Source: Sphingopyxis macrogoltabida
GTDB taxonomy: Bacteria > Pseudomonadota > Alphaproteobacteria > Sphingomonadales > Sphingomonadaceae
Length of the DNA stretch: 64,000 bases
Assembly (NCBI RefSeq): GCF_001314325.1
Contig: NZ_CP009429.1
Span: 1,984,501 to 2,048,500 of the forward strand
Direction: 5' to 3'
Shown here: piece by piece, positions 56,470-64,000 of the stretch
How positions within the stretch are numbered: position 1 is the stretch's first letter
Layout of the letters: the number at the start of each line of letters is the position of its first letter
Position numbers and translations under genes: made by a program
The notes under the pieces: generated by a model
What the model was told of the DNA's origin: nothing
What the model saw: the letters and a program-made list of their open reading frames with translations, nothing else
Databases searched by the model: none

Positions 56470-57831
56470 TCAGAAATCGACCTGCGTGCGCAGCCCGAAG
56501 ACGTCGGCCGAATAGTCGCGGTCGCCGGTCGCGCTGGCGATCGCGGCGTCGTTGATCTTCACCCGGCCGTAGTTAGCGGTGATCCGGATATAGTCGATCG
56601 GCGCCCACACGACGCCGATCAGCGCGGTGCGCTGGCGCCCGCCGATGATGCCGCCGTCGTTGAGGTCGAGATGGTCGTAGCGTGCATTGATTTCGATCGC
56701 GCCGATACCGCCGTCGGTGATCGGCTTGGCCGGCTTCAGACGATCGAAGGCGCCATCCTTATAGCCGCGGCTTTCGCCGGTCAGCACAAAACCCGCCTCG
56801 GCATAACCGCCGAAGAAGGTCGGATCGGTATCGCCCGTCCGCCGCATCGTCTGCCAGAAGCCTTCGCCCGCGGCATGGAACGGCCCCGAAACGATGGCGG
56901 CCTCGAGCCCCATTCCGCGCTCGCCGCTCGCACCGAGGGCGCGCGTATCGACAAGGCGCAGGTCGGTTGTGTGCACGAACGGCCGCGACCGGTAGCGCAG
57001 CGTCGCCGCAGGGTCGTTGAGATCGCGCCAATGCGCCGAGCCGCCGAGATGGAGCTGCGTGTTGCCGAATTTCGGCATCCAGACGACGCGGCCGTCGACG
57101 CCGATGCTGTTGTTCGCATCGTCGAGCAGGTCGTTGGCATTGTCGCCGAACACGCCCGCCTGCACCAGCACCGCCTTGCCCTTATATTGCGTCGACAGGC
57201 CGACGCGGCGTTCGAAACCGAAGGCCTGGGTGAAAGCCGCACGTTCGGTGAAGCTGGTGAACAGGTCGCTGGTCAGATCGTCGAGCGACGAAAAGGGCTT
57301 GAGCTGGCCGGCAGTGACCGACAGCGGCCCGGGGCCGTAAGTCATGTAGACATCGGTCAGTTCGACCGAGCTGTTCGCGATATCGGCTTCGACGCGATAG
57401 GAAAAGCCGCCGGGAATCTTGCCGTCGACGCCCAGATAGACACGCCGGAATTCGGTCTTGAGCCCGCCGCGCGCGCCGGTCACCCCGTCGGGGGCGTCGA
57501 TGCCCGCGAGATCGAGCTGGATACGACCGCGCGGCTTGAAGCTCCAGCCGTCGGCAGTCTTGATCTCGGGCGCACCCTTCCAGCTGATTTCGGTCGCGGG
57601 CTTCGCAGTCACTGCCGGGGCGGCGGGAGCGGTCGGTGCCGGAGCGGAGGCGGGCGCCTGCCCCGTTGCGGCGTCGAGCCGCGTTTCGAGCGTCTGGACC
57701 TGCGCCTTCAGCGCGGCGAGTTCGGCGCGCAGCGCGGCGGCTTCCTCGGCGCTCATCGCCTGGGCATGGGCGAGCGTCGGGACGCCGAGCATCGAAGTGC
57801 CCAGCAGGGCGGCAGTCAGGAAGGAACGCAT
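56470..57831 (-). CDS. Phosphate-selective porin, OprP/OprO family
   Basis: The 453-residue outer-membrane protein has a signal peptide (MRSFLTAALLGTSMLGVPTL, cleavage at AHAQA). A coiled coil (EEAAALRAELAALKAQVQ) and a Pro/Ala linker follow, and then a beta barrel ending in Phe (RTQVDF). SWKGAPEIKTADGWSFKPRG and GGLKTEFRRVYLGVDGKIPG match the OprP/OprO family. GGAG lies 10 bases before the ATG at 57831. A Pho box lies upstream in the correct orientation, so it should be induced by phosphate starvation with the convergent pst operon next door. Confidence 0.9.
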   Translation of the reverse strand: MRSFLTAALLGTSMLGVPTLAHAQAMSAEEAAALRAELAALKAQVQTLETRLDAATGQAPASAPAPTAPAAPAVTAKPATEISWKGAPEIKTADGWSFKPRGRIQLDLAGIDAPDGVTGARGGLKTEFRRVYLGVDGKIPGGFSYRVEADIANSSVELTDVYMTYGPGPLSVTAGQLKPFSSLDDLTSDLFTSFTERAAFTQAFGFERRVGLSTQYKGKAVLVQAGVFGDNANDLLDDANNSIGVDGRVVWMPKFGNTQLHLGGSAHWRDLNDPAATLRYRSRPFVHTTDLRLVDTRALGASGERGMGLEAAIVSGPFHAAGEGFWQTMRRTGDTDPTFFGGYAEAGFVLTGESRGYKDGAFDRLKPAKPITDGGIGAIEINARYDHLDLNDGGIIGGRQRTALIGVVWAPIDYIRITANYGRVKINDAAIASATGDRDYSADVFGLRTQVDF

Positions 57832-57876
57832 GGTTGTTGCTCCGTTGCGAAAGGGTGACAAACTCGGGGCGCTGTT

Positions 57877-57916
57877 ATGACCGGTTCATGACAGATGCAC
57901 GTCAATTGGATGACAT
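57877..57916 (-). promoter_or_regulatory. Tandem Pho box upstream of the porin
   Basis: On the porin strand the units read ATGTCAT, TTGACGT, CTGTCAT and CGGTCAT, each followed by 4 bases, a period of 11. Units 1, 3 and 4 match the Pho-box half-site CTGTCAT well, and unit 2 is weak. The box ends 46 bases before the porin start. Confidence 0.8.
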
Positions 57917-58029
57917 TTTTGTTTCACAGATCGATTTTCACACCCCCTTGCCAGCGAAGTGCGAACGGTTAAGGACGTTCCGGTTTTTTCGGGCAACCTT
58001 TCACGGGGCGCCCCTTCCGGGAGACCATC

Positions 58030-58932
58030 ATGACGATCAAATTTGACGGGCGCGTTGCTATTGTGACCGGCGCCGGCGGCGGGCTCGGTCGCGCCTATGC
58101 GCTCGAACTCGCCCGGCGCGGCGCGAAGGTGGTCGTCAACGACCTCGGCGGCGCGCGCGACGGCACCGGCCATTCGGATGCCGCGCTGCAGGTAGTCGAG
58201 GAAATCCGCGCCGCGGGAGGCACCGCCATGTCGAACGGCGGCAGCGTCACCGAATATGAGCAGATGGTCGAAATGGTCGCCAAGGCGAAAGAAGAATGGG
58301 GCGGCGTCCACGTCCTGATCAACAATGCCGGCATCCTGCGCGACAAGAGCTTCGCCAAGATGGAGCCCGCCGATTTCGACCTGGTGCTGAAGGTTCATGT
58401 GTCGGGCAGCGCCAATGTCACCAAGGCATGCTGGGACATCATGCGCGAACAGGCCTATGGCCGCATCCTGATGACCGCATCGTCGACCGGCCTTTACGGC
58501 AATTTCGGTCAGGCCAATTATGGCGCCGCCAAGCTCGGCCTCGCCGGGCTGACCAAGACGCTCCACCTCGAAGGCGCGAAGTATAACATCCGTTGCAACA
58601 CGATCGCGCCGGTCGCCGGCACGCGGATGACCGAGGACATCTTCCCCGCCGAGCTGTTCGAGAAGTTCACTCCCGAAAATGTCGCGCCCGCCGCGCTGTT
58701 CCTGGTCAGCGAGGATGCCCCGACGAACATGATCGTCGGCGCGGGTGCCGGCGCGTTCCACGCCGCCTATGTCACCATGACCCCCGGCGTCGCGCTTCCC
58801 GAAGACGAGCGGACCCCCGAAGGCGTTGCCGCCGCCTGGGAGAAGATCATCGACCGCAACGGCGAAACCGTTCCGCAGTCGGGCAGCGAGCAGTCGATGG
58901 CCGTGATGCGCGCGCTGCAGGCGCTGGGCTGA
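58030..58932 (+). CDS. Short-chain dehydrogenase (17-beta-HSD4/MFE-2-like)
   Basis: The 300-residue NAD(P)-dependent dehydrogenase has TGAGGGLGRAYA at residues 13-24, NNAG, a serine in ASSTGLYG, and YGAAKLG with the Tyr-Lys pair. VVNDLGGARDGTG and the long C-terminal tail resemble the (3R)-hydroxyacyl-CoA dehydrogenase unit of multifunctional beta-oxidation enzymes. GGGAG lies 6 bases before the ATG. It is divergent from the porin. The substrate is inferred only. Confidence 0.9.
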   Translation: MTIKFDGRVAIVTGAGGGLGRAYALELARRGAKVVVNDLGGARDGTGHSDAALQVVEEIRAAGGTAMSNGGSVTEYEQMVEMVAKAKEEWGGVHVLINNAGILRDKSFAKMEPADFDLVLKVHVSGSANVTKACWDIMREQAYGRILMTASSTGLYGNFGQANYGAAKLGLAGLTKTLHLEGAKYNIRCNTIAPVAGTRMTEDIFPAELFEKFTPENVAPAALFLVSEDAPTNMIVGAGAGAFHAAYVTMTPGVALPEDERTPEGVAAAWEKIIDRNGETVPQSGSEQSMAVMRALQALG

Positions 58933-58940
58933 CGATAGAC

Positions 58941-58967
58941 CCTCCCCGTCGCAAAGCGATGGGGAGG
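58941..58967. repeat. Hairpin after the SDR gene, family D
   Basis: CCTCCCCGTCGC and GCGATGGGGAGG pair with one wobble around AAA. It lies 8 bases after the stop and matches the first hairpin of 56270-56407. It may end the transcript, although there is no T-tract. Confidence 0.7.
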
Positions 58968-59053
58968 ACTTGGCGCATCACTGTATTGACACACCAATAC
59001 GCTGATGGCATAACGTCGGCGGGGCAAGGGGATCGGACAGAAGGACGACCCCG

Positions 59054-60127
59054 ATGTATAGTGAAAGCGACCTGCAAGCCGCGGTCGATGCGAACGTCTT
59101 GACGCCGGAGGCCGCAGCGGCATTCCGGTCGCATATCGCGTCGGTTCGCGCCGCGCCGGGGGCGGATGAGGAATCATTCCGCCTGATTACCGGCTTCAAC
59201 GATATTTTCGTCAGCATCGCGGCGGTGATCCTGCTCGTCGCGGTCGGCTGGATCGGCGCCTCGATCCATCCCGCGCTCGGCGGCGCCTTCGTCGCCGCGT
59301 CGGCGTGGTTCCTTGCCGAATATTTCACCCGCCAGCGCCGCATGGCGCTCCCCAGCATCGTCCTCGTCCTCGCCTTTTCGGGCGGTGTCTTCGCGACGAT
59401 GGTCGGGTTCCTCGTAAAGCATGGCGAGGATATTTTCGGCAACAATCCGGGCGACACGGTCGGGGCGCTGCTGGTCGGCGGCATCGCGCTCGTCACCGCA
59501 GCGGCGACCTGGCTGCACTGGAAACGCTTCATGGTGCCGATCACCGTCGCCGCCGGAACCGCCGCGCTCGCCGCGACGGCTGTTGCGCTCGTGCTCGCGG
59601 TGACCGGCGTACCGAGCCCCGACGGCACCTTGCCGATGATCCTCGTGCTGATCGCCGGCCTCGGCGTCTTCACGCTTGCCATGTGGTGGGACTGCAGCGA
59701 CCGCGTGCGCCAGACGCGGCGCAGCGACGTCGCCTTCTGGCTTCACCTGCTCGCCGCGCCGATGATCGTCCACCCGATCTTCCACCTGCTCGGCGTGACG
59801 CAGGGCGACGATATCGGCAGCGGTGCGGCGATCCTCGTCGTCGGCATCTATATCGCTTTCGGGCTCGTCGCGCTGGCGATCGACCGCCGCGCGCTGCTCG
59901 TCTCGGCGCTCGCCTATGTGCTCTTCGCGATGACACAGCTCTTCAACACCTTCGGCGCGGTCGAGCTCAACGTCGCGCTGACGGCGTTCGTGATCGGATC
60001 GGCGCTGCTGCTGCTATCGGCCTTCTGGCAGAATGCGCGGGCTGCGGTGGTCGGGCTGCTGCCCGAAAATCTGGCCAACCAGTTGCCGGCGACGGCGCGG
60101 CCGGTCAGTCCCCAACCAGCTTCATAA
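59054..60127 (+). CDS. Polytopic membrane protein of unknown function
   Basis: The 357-residue protein has a soluble N-terminal segment of about 50 residues (MYSESDLQAAVDANVLTPE), which resembles the start of DUF2157-like proteins, and then about ten membrane helices. No catalytic or transport motif is obvious. AGGAC lies 7 bases before the ATG. The last 23 bases overlap the convergent DUF2794 gene. Confidence 0.78.
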   Translation: MYSESDLQAAVDANVLTPEAAAAFRSHIASVRAAPGADEESFRLITGFNDIFVSIAAVILLVAVGWIGASIHPALGGAFVAASAWFLAEYFTRQRRMALPSIVLVLAFSGGVFATMVGFLVKHGEDIFGNNPGDTVGALLVGGIALVTAAATWLHWKRFMVPITVAAGTAALAATAVALVLAVTGVPSPDGTLPMILVLIAGLGVFTLAMWWDCSDRVRQTRRSDVAFWLHLLAAPMIVHPIFHLLGVTQGDDIGSGAAILVVGIYIAFGLVALAIDRRALLVSALAYVLFAMTQLFNTFGAVELNVALTAFVIGSALLLLSAFWQNARAAVVGLLPENLANQLPATARPVSPQPAS

Positions 60128-60452
60128 GCTTGCGTTCGACGGGGGCGAGCACATTGGAAAGCTCGTCCCCGCGTTTCAAAATCGCCCCGGCTTCGGAGAC
60201 AAGGGCCCACATGCCCTGCCGGCTCCGCAAGGCGGGGCGTTTTTCGATGCGATATTCGGGCCGCTCGGCGGTGCGGCGAAAGGCCGAGAAGATCGCGGCG
60301 TCGCGGTGAAAGTCCATCGCATAGTCGCGCCAATGCCCCGCGGCGACCATGCGGCCATAGAGGTCGAGGATGCGCAGGAGTTCGGTGCGCTCGAAACCGG
60401 TCTGCTGCGGTGCCGCCCGGTTCGCGAACGGCAGAGGCGTCACCGTTCCCAT
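60105..60452 (-). CDS. DUF2794 protein
   Basis: The 115-residue protein matches DUF2794 by ILDLYGRMVAAGHWRDYAMD, then AIFSAFRRTAERPEYRIEKRP. The family is restricted largely to alphaproteobacteria and has no known role. The ATG overlaps the stop of cysE by one base on the same strand, so the two are translated together. Confidence 0.9.
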   Translation of the reverse strand: MGTVTPLPFANRAAPQQTGFERTELLRILDLYGRMVAAGHWRDYAMDFHRDAAIFSAFRRTAERPEYRIEKRPALRSRQGMWALVSEAGAILKRGDELSNVLAPVERKLMKLVGD

Positions 60453-61162
60453 CAGGCGCTATTCCGGCTCCCCTTGCGCCGCGGCGCTTGCTCCTCGGCC
60501 ACTTCGCGTTCGGCGATCAGTACCGCGAGCTGCTTCTGCATCTGTTCGAGCTGGCATTGCAACAGTTCGACCTTCTGCGTCGCAGGATCGAAGGTTTCGC
60601 TGCACGGCGTGCCATAGGGCACGAATTCGCGCGCATATTCGGTTGCGTCGAGCAGGGTCGAGCGCGCCGGGATACCGACCATCACCGCGCCCTCGGGCAC
60701 ATCCTTGGTCACCACCGCATTGGCGCCGACGCGCGCGCGGGCATTGACGATGACGGGGCCGAGGATCTGCGCGCCCGAACCCACGATGACGTCGTTTGCC
60801 AAGGTCGGGTGGCGCTTGCCTGCGATGCCATTGGCGGGATCGGTGCCGCCCAGCGTCACGCATTGATAGATGGTGACGTTGTCGCCGATCTCGGCAGTCT
60901 CGCCGATCACGGTAAAGCCATGGTCGATGAACAGGTGGCGGCCGATCTTGGCGCCCGGGTGGATGTCGATCGCGGTCAGCCAGCGCGAGAAATGATTTAC
61001 GAAACGCGCGAGGAAGAACAGGTCCGCCTCGAACAGCCAATGCGCAATGCGGTGCATCCCGACCGCCAGCAGGCCCGGATAAAGAAGGATTTCCCAACGC
61101 GAACGCGGCGCCGGATCGCGCGCCTTGATCGAATCGAGATAGGCGATCAGCCCGTTGAACAT
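60452..61162 (-). CDS. cysE: Serine O-acetyltransferase
   Basis: The ATG at 61162 gives 236 residues. Serine acetyltransferase makes O-acetylserine for cysteine synthesis. The N-terminal helical domain is short, so it is of the small EpsC/CysE type. Left-handed beta-helix repeats run from about residue 64 (IDIHPGAKIGRHLFIDHG), with the catalytic His in FIDHGFTVIGETAEIGD and the CoA site around CVTLGGTD. The C-terminal 50 residues are an extra coiled coil and basic tail (MQKQLAVLIAEREVAEEQ). The start was chosen over the longer frame because GGGGA precedes it. Confidence 0.93.
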   Translation of the reverse strand: MFNGLIAYLDSIKARDPAPRSRWEILLYPGLLAVGMHRIAHWLFEADLFFLARFVNHFSRWLTAIDIHPGAKIGRHLFIDHGFTVIGETAEIGDNVTIYQCVTLGGTDPANGIAGKRHPTLANDVIVGSGAQILGPVIVNARARVGANAVVTKDVPEGAVMVGIPARSTLLDATEYAREFVPYGTPCSETFDPATQKVELLQCQLEQMQKQLAVLIAEREVAEEQAPRRKGSRNSA

Positions 61163-61248
61163 CCGTATGTCCCCTGCGACCCTATTTCTGTACCGGGCAA
61201 GATAGATGTTCGACGGCGGCATTTCCACCCCCGAGCGCGTTTTAATCG

Positions 61249-61827
61249 TCAGCCCCCGAACAGGCCGAGCCGGAGCAACAGCAGCCCTTCGCTCCGCCAT
61301 CGCCGCTCGCCATCGCGCGCGGCGATCGCCGCGGCCCAGCGGTCGAGCATAAGCAAGGCCTTGTTATCGCTGAAAGACCGAGCTTGCGGCGCTTTCTCGT
61401 TTCGCGCATCGGCGAACAATTGCTTGGCATCCGCGACGCCTTGCTGGAGGCTCGCCCCCCACAGCAAACCCCAGCGCGCACCGCCTTCGCCGCCCGACAG
61501 CGCGAACAGCGCTTCGCCGAACGCCGCTGCCGCGGCCTTCCGCGCCGCTTCATCCTCGGCGAGCAGCATCGCTTCGGCGGCATCGACGAGCGTGTCGAGC
61601 CCCCCCTTGCCGCCCCATGTCACCTGCAATTCGGCAAGCAAGGGCTCACCCTTGGGCAGCGCCGCGGGGTCGCTCGCCAGCAGCGCCGCCATGTCACGCC
61701 ACCAGGCGAGCTTGATCTGGCCGATCAGCGGCTCGCGCGCATCGTGCAGCAATCTGGTCAGCCGCTCGGCCAGCGCCCAGAGCGCAGCGATGGCGGGGCG
61801 CCTCTCGCGAGGCACCGCCACCATCAC
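61249..61827 (-). CDS. Squalene/phytoene synthase-like protein, divergent
   Basis: The product is about 192 residues long, shorter than true synthases (about 280). IAALWALAERLTRLL and PLIGQIKLAWWRDM resemble helices of the squalene/phytoene synthase family. The paired DxxxD motifs that bind diphosphate are not visible, so an enzymatic role is doubtful. A GTG one codon upstream and further non-ATG starts back to about 61895 are possible and would overlap the end of pdhB. It lies on the same strand as pdhB and cysE. Confidence 0.65.
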   Translation of the reverse strand: MMVAVPRERRPAIAALWALAERLTRLLHDAREPLIGQIKLAWWRDMAALLASDPAALPKGEPLLAELQVTWGGKGGLDTLVDAAEAMLLAEDEAARKAAAAAFGEALFALSGGEGGARWGLLWGASLQQGVADAKQLFADARNEKAPQARSFSDNKALLMLDRWAAAIAARDGERRWRSEGLLLLRLGLFGG

Positions 61828-61870
61828 GCGCGGATCGCGGATGTCCGGATAGGCGGCCGTTTCCGGCGCG

Positions 61871-63259
61871 TCAGGCGCGATTGCAGACAGCCTTCACCGC
61901 CGCGATGACGCGCGGCGTGTCGACGAGCGCCGCCTTTTCGAGATTGTGCGCATAGGGCAGCGGCACGTCCTCGTTGCACACCCGCATCACGGGCGCATCG
62001 AGATCGTCGAAGCCGTGCTCCATCGCAACCATCGCGATTTCGCTCGCGATCGAACAGGTCGGCCAGCCTTCCTCGACGACGACCAACCGGTTCGTCTTCT
62101 TGAGGCTGGCAAGCACCGTCACCGTATCGAGCGGGCGCAGGGTGCGCAGATCGATCACCTCGGCATCGATCCCCTCGCCCGCCAGCGCGTCGGCGGCTTC
62201 GAGCGCGAGCCCGACGCCGATCGAATAGCTGACGATGGTGACATCGCTGCCCGCGCGCATGATCCGCGCCTTGCCGATCGGCAGGACGAAATCATCGACC
62301 TCTGGCACCTCGAAGCTGCGGCCGTAGAGCAGCTCGTTTTCGAGGAAGACGACCGGGTCTTCGGTACGGATCGCCGCTTTCAGCAGCCCCTTGGCGTCGG
62401 CGGCGTCATAGGGCGAGATCACGATCAGGCCGGGAACGCTGGCATACCAGGGCGCATAATTCTGGCTGTGCTGCGCGCCGACACGCGCCGCGGCGCCGTT
62501 CGGACCGCGGAAGACGATCGGGCAGCGCATCTGGCCGCCCGACATATAATTGGTCTTCGCCGCCGAGTTGATGATGTGGTCGATCGCCTGCATCGCGAAG
62601 TTGAAGGTCATGAATTCGATGATCGGCCTGAGGCCGCCCATCGCGGCGCCGGTGCCGAGCCCGGCAAAGCCGTACTCGGTGATCGGGGTATCGACGACGC
62701 GCTGCGCGCCGAATTCCTCGAGCAGGCCCTGGGTGACCTTGTAGGCGCCCTGATATTCGGCGACTTCCTCGCCCATAACGAAGACGCGGTCGTCCTTGCG
62801 CATTTCCTCGGCCATCGCATCGCGCAGCGCCTCGCGGACGGTGAGCTTCGCCATCGCAGTGCCTTCGGGGATCGCGGGATCGGCGGCGCGTTCGGTCGCG
62901 GCGGGCTTTTCAGCCGCAGGAGCCGGCGCGGGTGCCGGAGCCGGAGCCGGCTCCGCGGCCTTGGGTTCCTCGGCGGACGCCGGTGCGGGCGTGGCAGCAG
63001 GTGCCGCCGCCTCTTCGCCCTCGCCCGTGATCGTCGCGATCACGGTGCCGACCTTCACATTGTCGGTTCCTTCGGCGACGAGGATCTGTCCGACCGTGCC
63101 TTCATCGACCGCTTCGAATTCCATCGTCGCCTTGTCGGTTTCGATTTCTGCCAGGATATCGCCCGACTTCACCGTGTCGCCTTCCTTGACGAGCCACTTG
63201 GCGAGCGTGCCTTCTTCCATCGTCGGCGACAGCGCCGGCATCTTCAATTCGATGGCCAT
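61871..63259 (-). CDS. pdhB: Pyruvate dehydrogenase E1 beta subunit with N-terminal lipoyl domain
   Basis: The 462-residue protein joins a lipoyl domain (residues 1-80, lysine in [12 protein letters not shown]) by an Ala/Pro/Glu-rich linker (about 82-130) to E1 beta. The E1 part has [20 protein letters not shown] and [20 protein letters not shown], then the C-terminal transketolase domain with [16 protein letters not shown]. The fusion is known from alphaproteobacteria. GGAG lies 11 bases before the ATG at 63259. It follows pdhA after one base and forms the TPP site together with it. Confidence 0.95.
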   Translation of the reverse strand: MAIELKMPALSPTMEEGTLAKWLVKEGDTVKSGDILAEIETDKATMEFEAVDEGTVGQILVAEGTDNVKVGTVIATITGEGEEAAAPAATPAPASAEEPKAAEPAPAPAPAPAPAAEKPAATERAADPAIPEGTAMAKLTVREALRDAMAEEMRKDDRVFVMGEEVAEYQGAYKVTQGLLEEFGAQRVVDTPITEYGFAGLGTGAAMGGLRPIIEFMTFNFAMQAIDHIINSAAKTNYMSGGQMRCPIVFRGPNGAAARVGAQHSQNYAPWYASVPGLIVISPYDAADAKGLLKAAIRTEDPVVFLENELLYGRSFEVPEVDDFVLPIGKARIMRAGSDVTIVSYSIGVGLALEAADALAGEGIDAEVIDLRTLRPLDTVTVLASLKKTNRLVVVEEGWPTCSIASEIAMVAMEHGFDDLDAPVMRVCNEDVPLPYAHNLEKAALVDTPRVIAAVKAVCNRA

Positions 63260-63260
63260 C

Positions 63261-64000
63261 TCAATATTGCTCCACCAGCACGTCGGTATAAAGTTCGTGA
63301 AGTTCGGGTTCGGGCGCGCTTTCCGCAAAGTCGGCCGATTCCGCGACGATCTGGCGGATTTCCTTGTCGATATCCTTGATCTTCTCTTCGGTGATCCCGG
63401 CGTCGACCATCAGCTTCTTGAGATGCTCGATCGCATCCGACTTGTCGCGCACCGCCTGTACTTCCTCGCGGCTGCGATATTTGGCGGGATCGGACATCGA
63501 ATGGCCGCGATAGCGATAGGTCTTGAGTTCCATCAGCACCGGTCCCTTGCCCGCGCGCACCCATTCGAGCGCCGCTTCGGCGGCACCGCGCACCGCGAGC
63601 ACATCCATGCCGTCGACCTGCATGCCCGGGATGCGGAAGCTTTCGCCGCGGCGGTAGAGCTGGTCCTCGGCCGACGAGCGGTTGACCGACGTGCCCATCG
63701 CATATTGGTTGTTCTCGATCACGAAGATGATCGGCAGCTTCCACAGCTCGGCCATGTTGAAGCTTTCATAGACCTGCCCCTGGTTCGAGGCGCCGTCGCC
63801 GAAATAGGCCATGGCGACGCCGCCGTCGCCGCGGTATTTGTGCGCAAAGGCGAGCCCGGTGCCGAGCGACACCTGCGCGCCGACGATGCCGTGGCCGCCG
63901 TAGAATTTATGCTCGACGCTGAACATGTGCATCGAACCGCCCTTGCCGCGCGAAATGCCCGCGGCGCGGCCGGTGAGTTCGGCCATGATCACCTTGGGAT
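63261..64000 (-). CDS. pdhA: Pyruvate dehydrogenase E1 alpha subunit, 5' part outside the window
   Basis: The frame is open to the right edge and gives about 246 C-terminal residues. The thiamine diphosphate motif is [20 protein letters not shown], ending before [16 protein letters not shown] and [20 protein letters not shown], with the phosphorylation-loop serine of the E1 family, support the call. The start codon is not in the window. The stop is 1 base before the pdhB ATG. Confidence 0.94.
   Translation of the reverse strand, partial: PKVIMAELTGRAAGISRGKGGSMHMFSVEHKFYGGHGIVGAQVSLGTGLAFAHKYRGDGGVAMAYFGDGASNQGQVYESFNMAELWKLPIIFVIENNQYAMGTSVNRSSAEDQLYRRGESFRIPGMQVDGMDVLAVRGAAEAALEWVRAGKGPVLMELKTYRYRGHSMSDPAKYRSREEVQAVRDKSDAIEHLKKLMVDAGITEEKIKDIDKEIRQIVAESADFAESAPEPELHELYTDVLVEQY

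Overview
The window is about 64 kb of chromosome from a GC-rich alphaproteobacterium, most likely a sphingomonad close to Sphingopyxis. The reasons are the PrsK/EpsB-type exopolysaccharide genes, a GAAC-N7-GAAC LexA box at uvrA, an E1-beta subunit of pyruvate dehydrogenase carrying its own lipoyl domain, DUF2794 and DUF4893 proteins, long-form PstC/PstA, and a divergent RamB/ScfR-type regulator beside aceA. Most of the window is ordinary, densely packed chromosomal coding sequence with no rRNA, tRNA, CRISPR, transposase or integrase that I could see.

Layout. 0-4 kb: the edge of an XrtA/PEP-CTERM exopolysaccharide locus (partial PrsK kinase and two initiating sugar-phosphate transferases), followed by a truncated endolysin-like remnant. 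4.4-11.7 kb: a nitrilase-fold hydrolase, nitronate monooxygenase, mannose-1-phosphate guanylyltransferase, a DUF885 protein and a PBP1-type peptidoglycan synthase. 11.8-18.6 kb: a small AT-richer membrane protein, a PAS-GGDEF diguanylate cyclase, a RamB-like regulator divergent from isocitrate lyase, a small WYL-like protein, TerC, and a DUF465 protein with a structured leader. 18.9-31.7 kb: crotonase, an alpha/beta hydrolase, a membrane-tethered LuxR-type protein, M20 amidohydrolase, DUF4893, 3-hydroxybutyrate dehydrogenase plus patatin phospholipase, zinc peptidase YpfJ, amidohydrolase, HPP protein and an S9 peptidase. 31.8-46.8 kb: cupin, valyl-tRNA synthetase with a compositionally odd insert, MATE transporter, a LytS/LytTR-type two-component pair, BCCT transporter, M13 peptidase and uvrA.

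47-58 kb: two small genes with flanking GC-rich palindromes, then a single low-GC P-loop ATPase gene (48.2-49.8 kb, the clearest accessory gene), directly followed by the phosphate regulon pstS-pstC-pstA-pstB-phoU-phoB, ending in a strong terminator, and an OprP-type porin. Both pstS and the porin have Pho boxes made of 7-base units with an 11-base period. No phoR is present. 58-64 kb: an SDR, a membrane protein, DUF2794, serine acetyltransferase, a squalene/phytoene-synthase-like protein, and the pyruvate dehydrogenase E1 genes running off the right edge.

Several families of GC-rich palindromes are scattered between genes, two of them inside the pst operon. I found no multi-gene novel system. 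The observations most worth following are the solitary ATPase next to pst, the low-GC insert inside valS, the membrane-tethered LuxR protein, the two matching palindromes in the pst operon and the structured DUF465 leader. GC figures quoted are hand counts on stated intervals.
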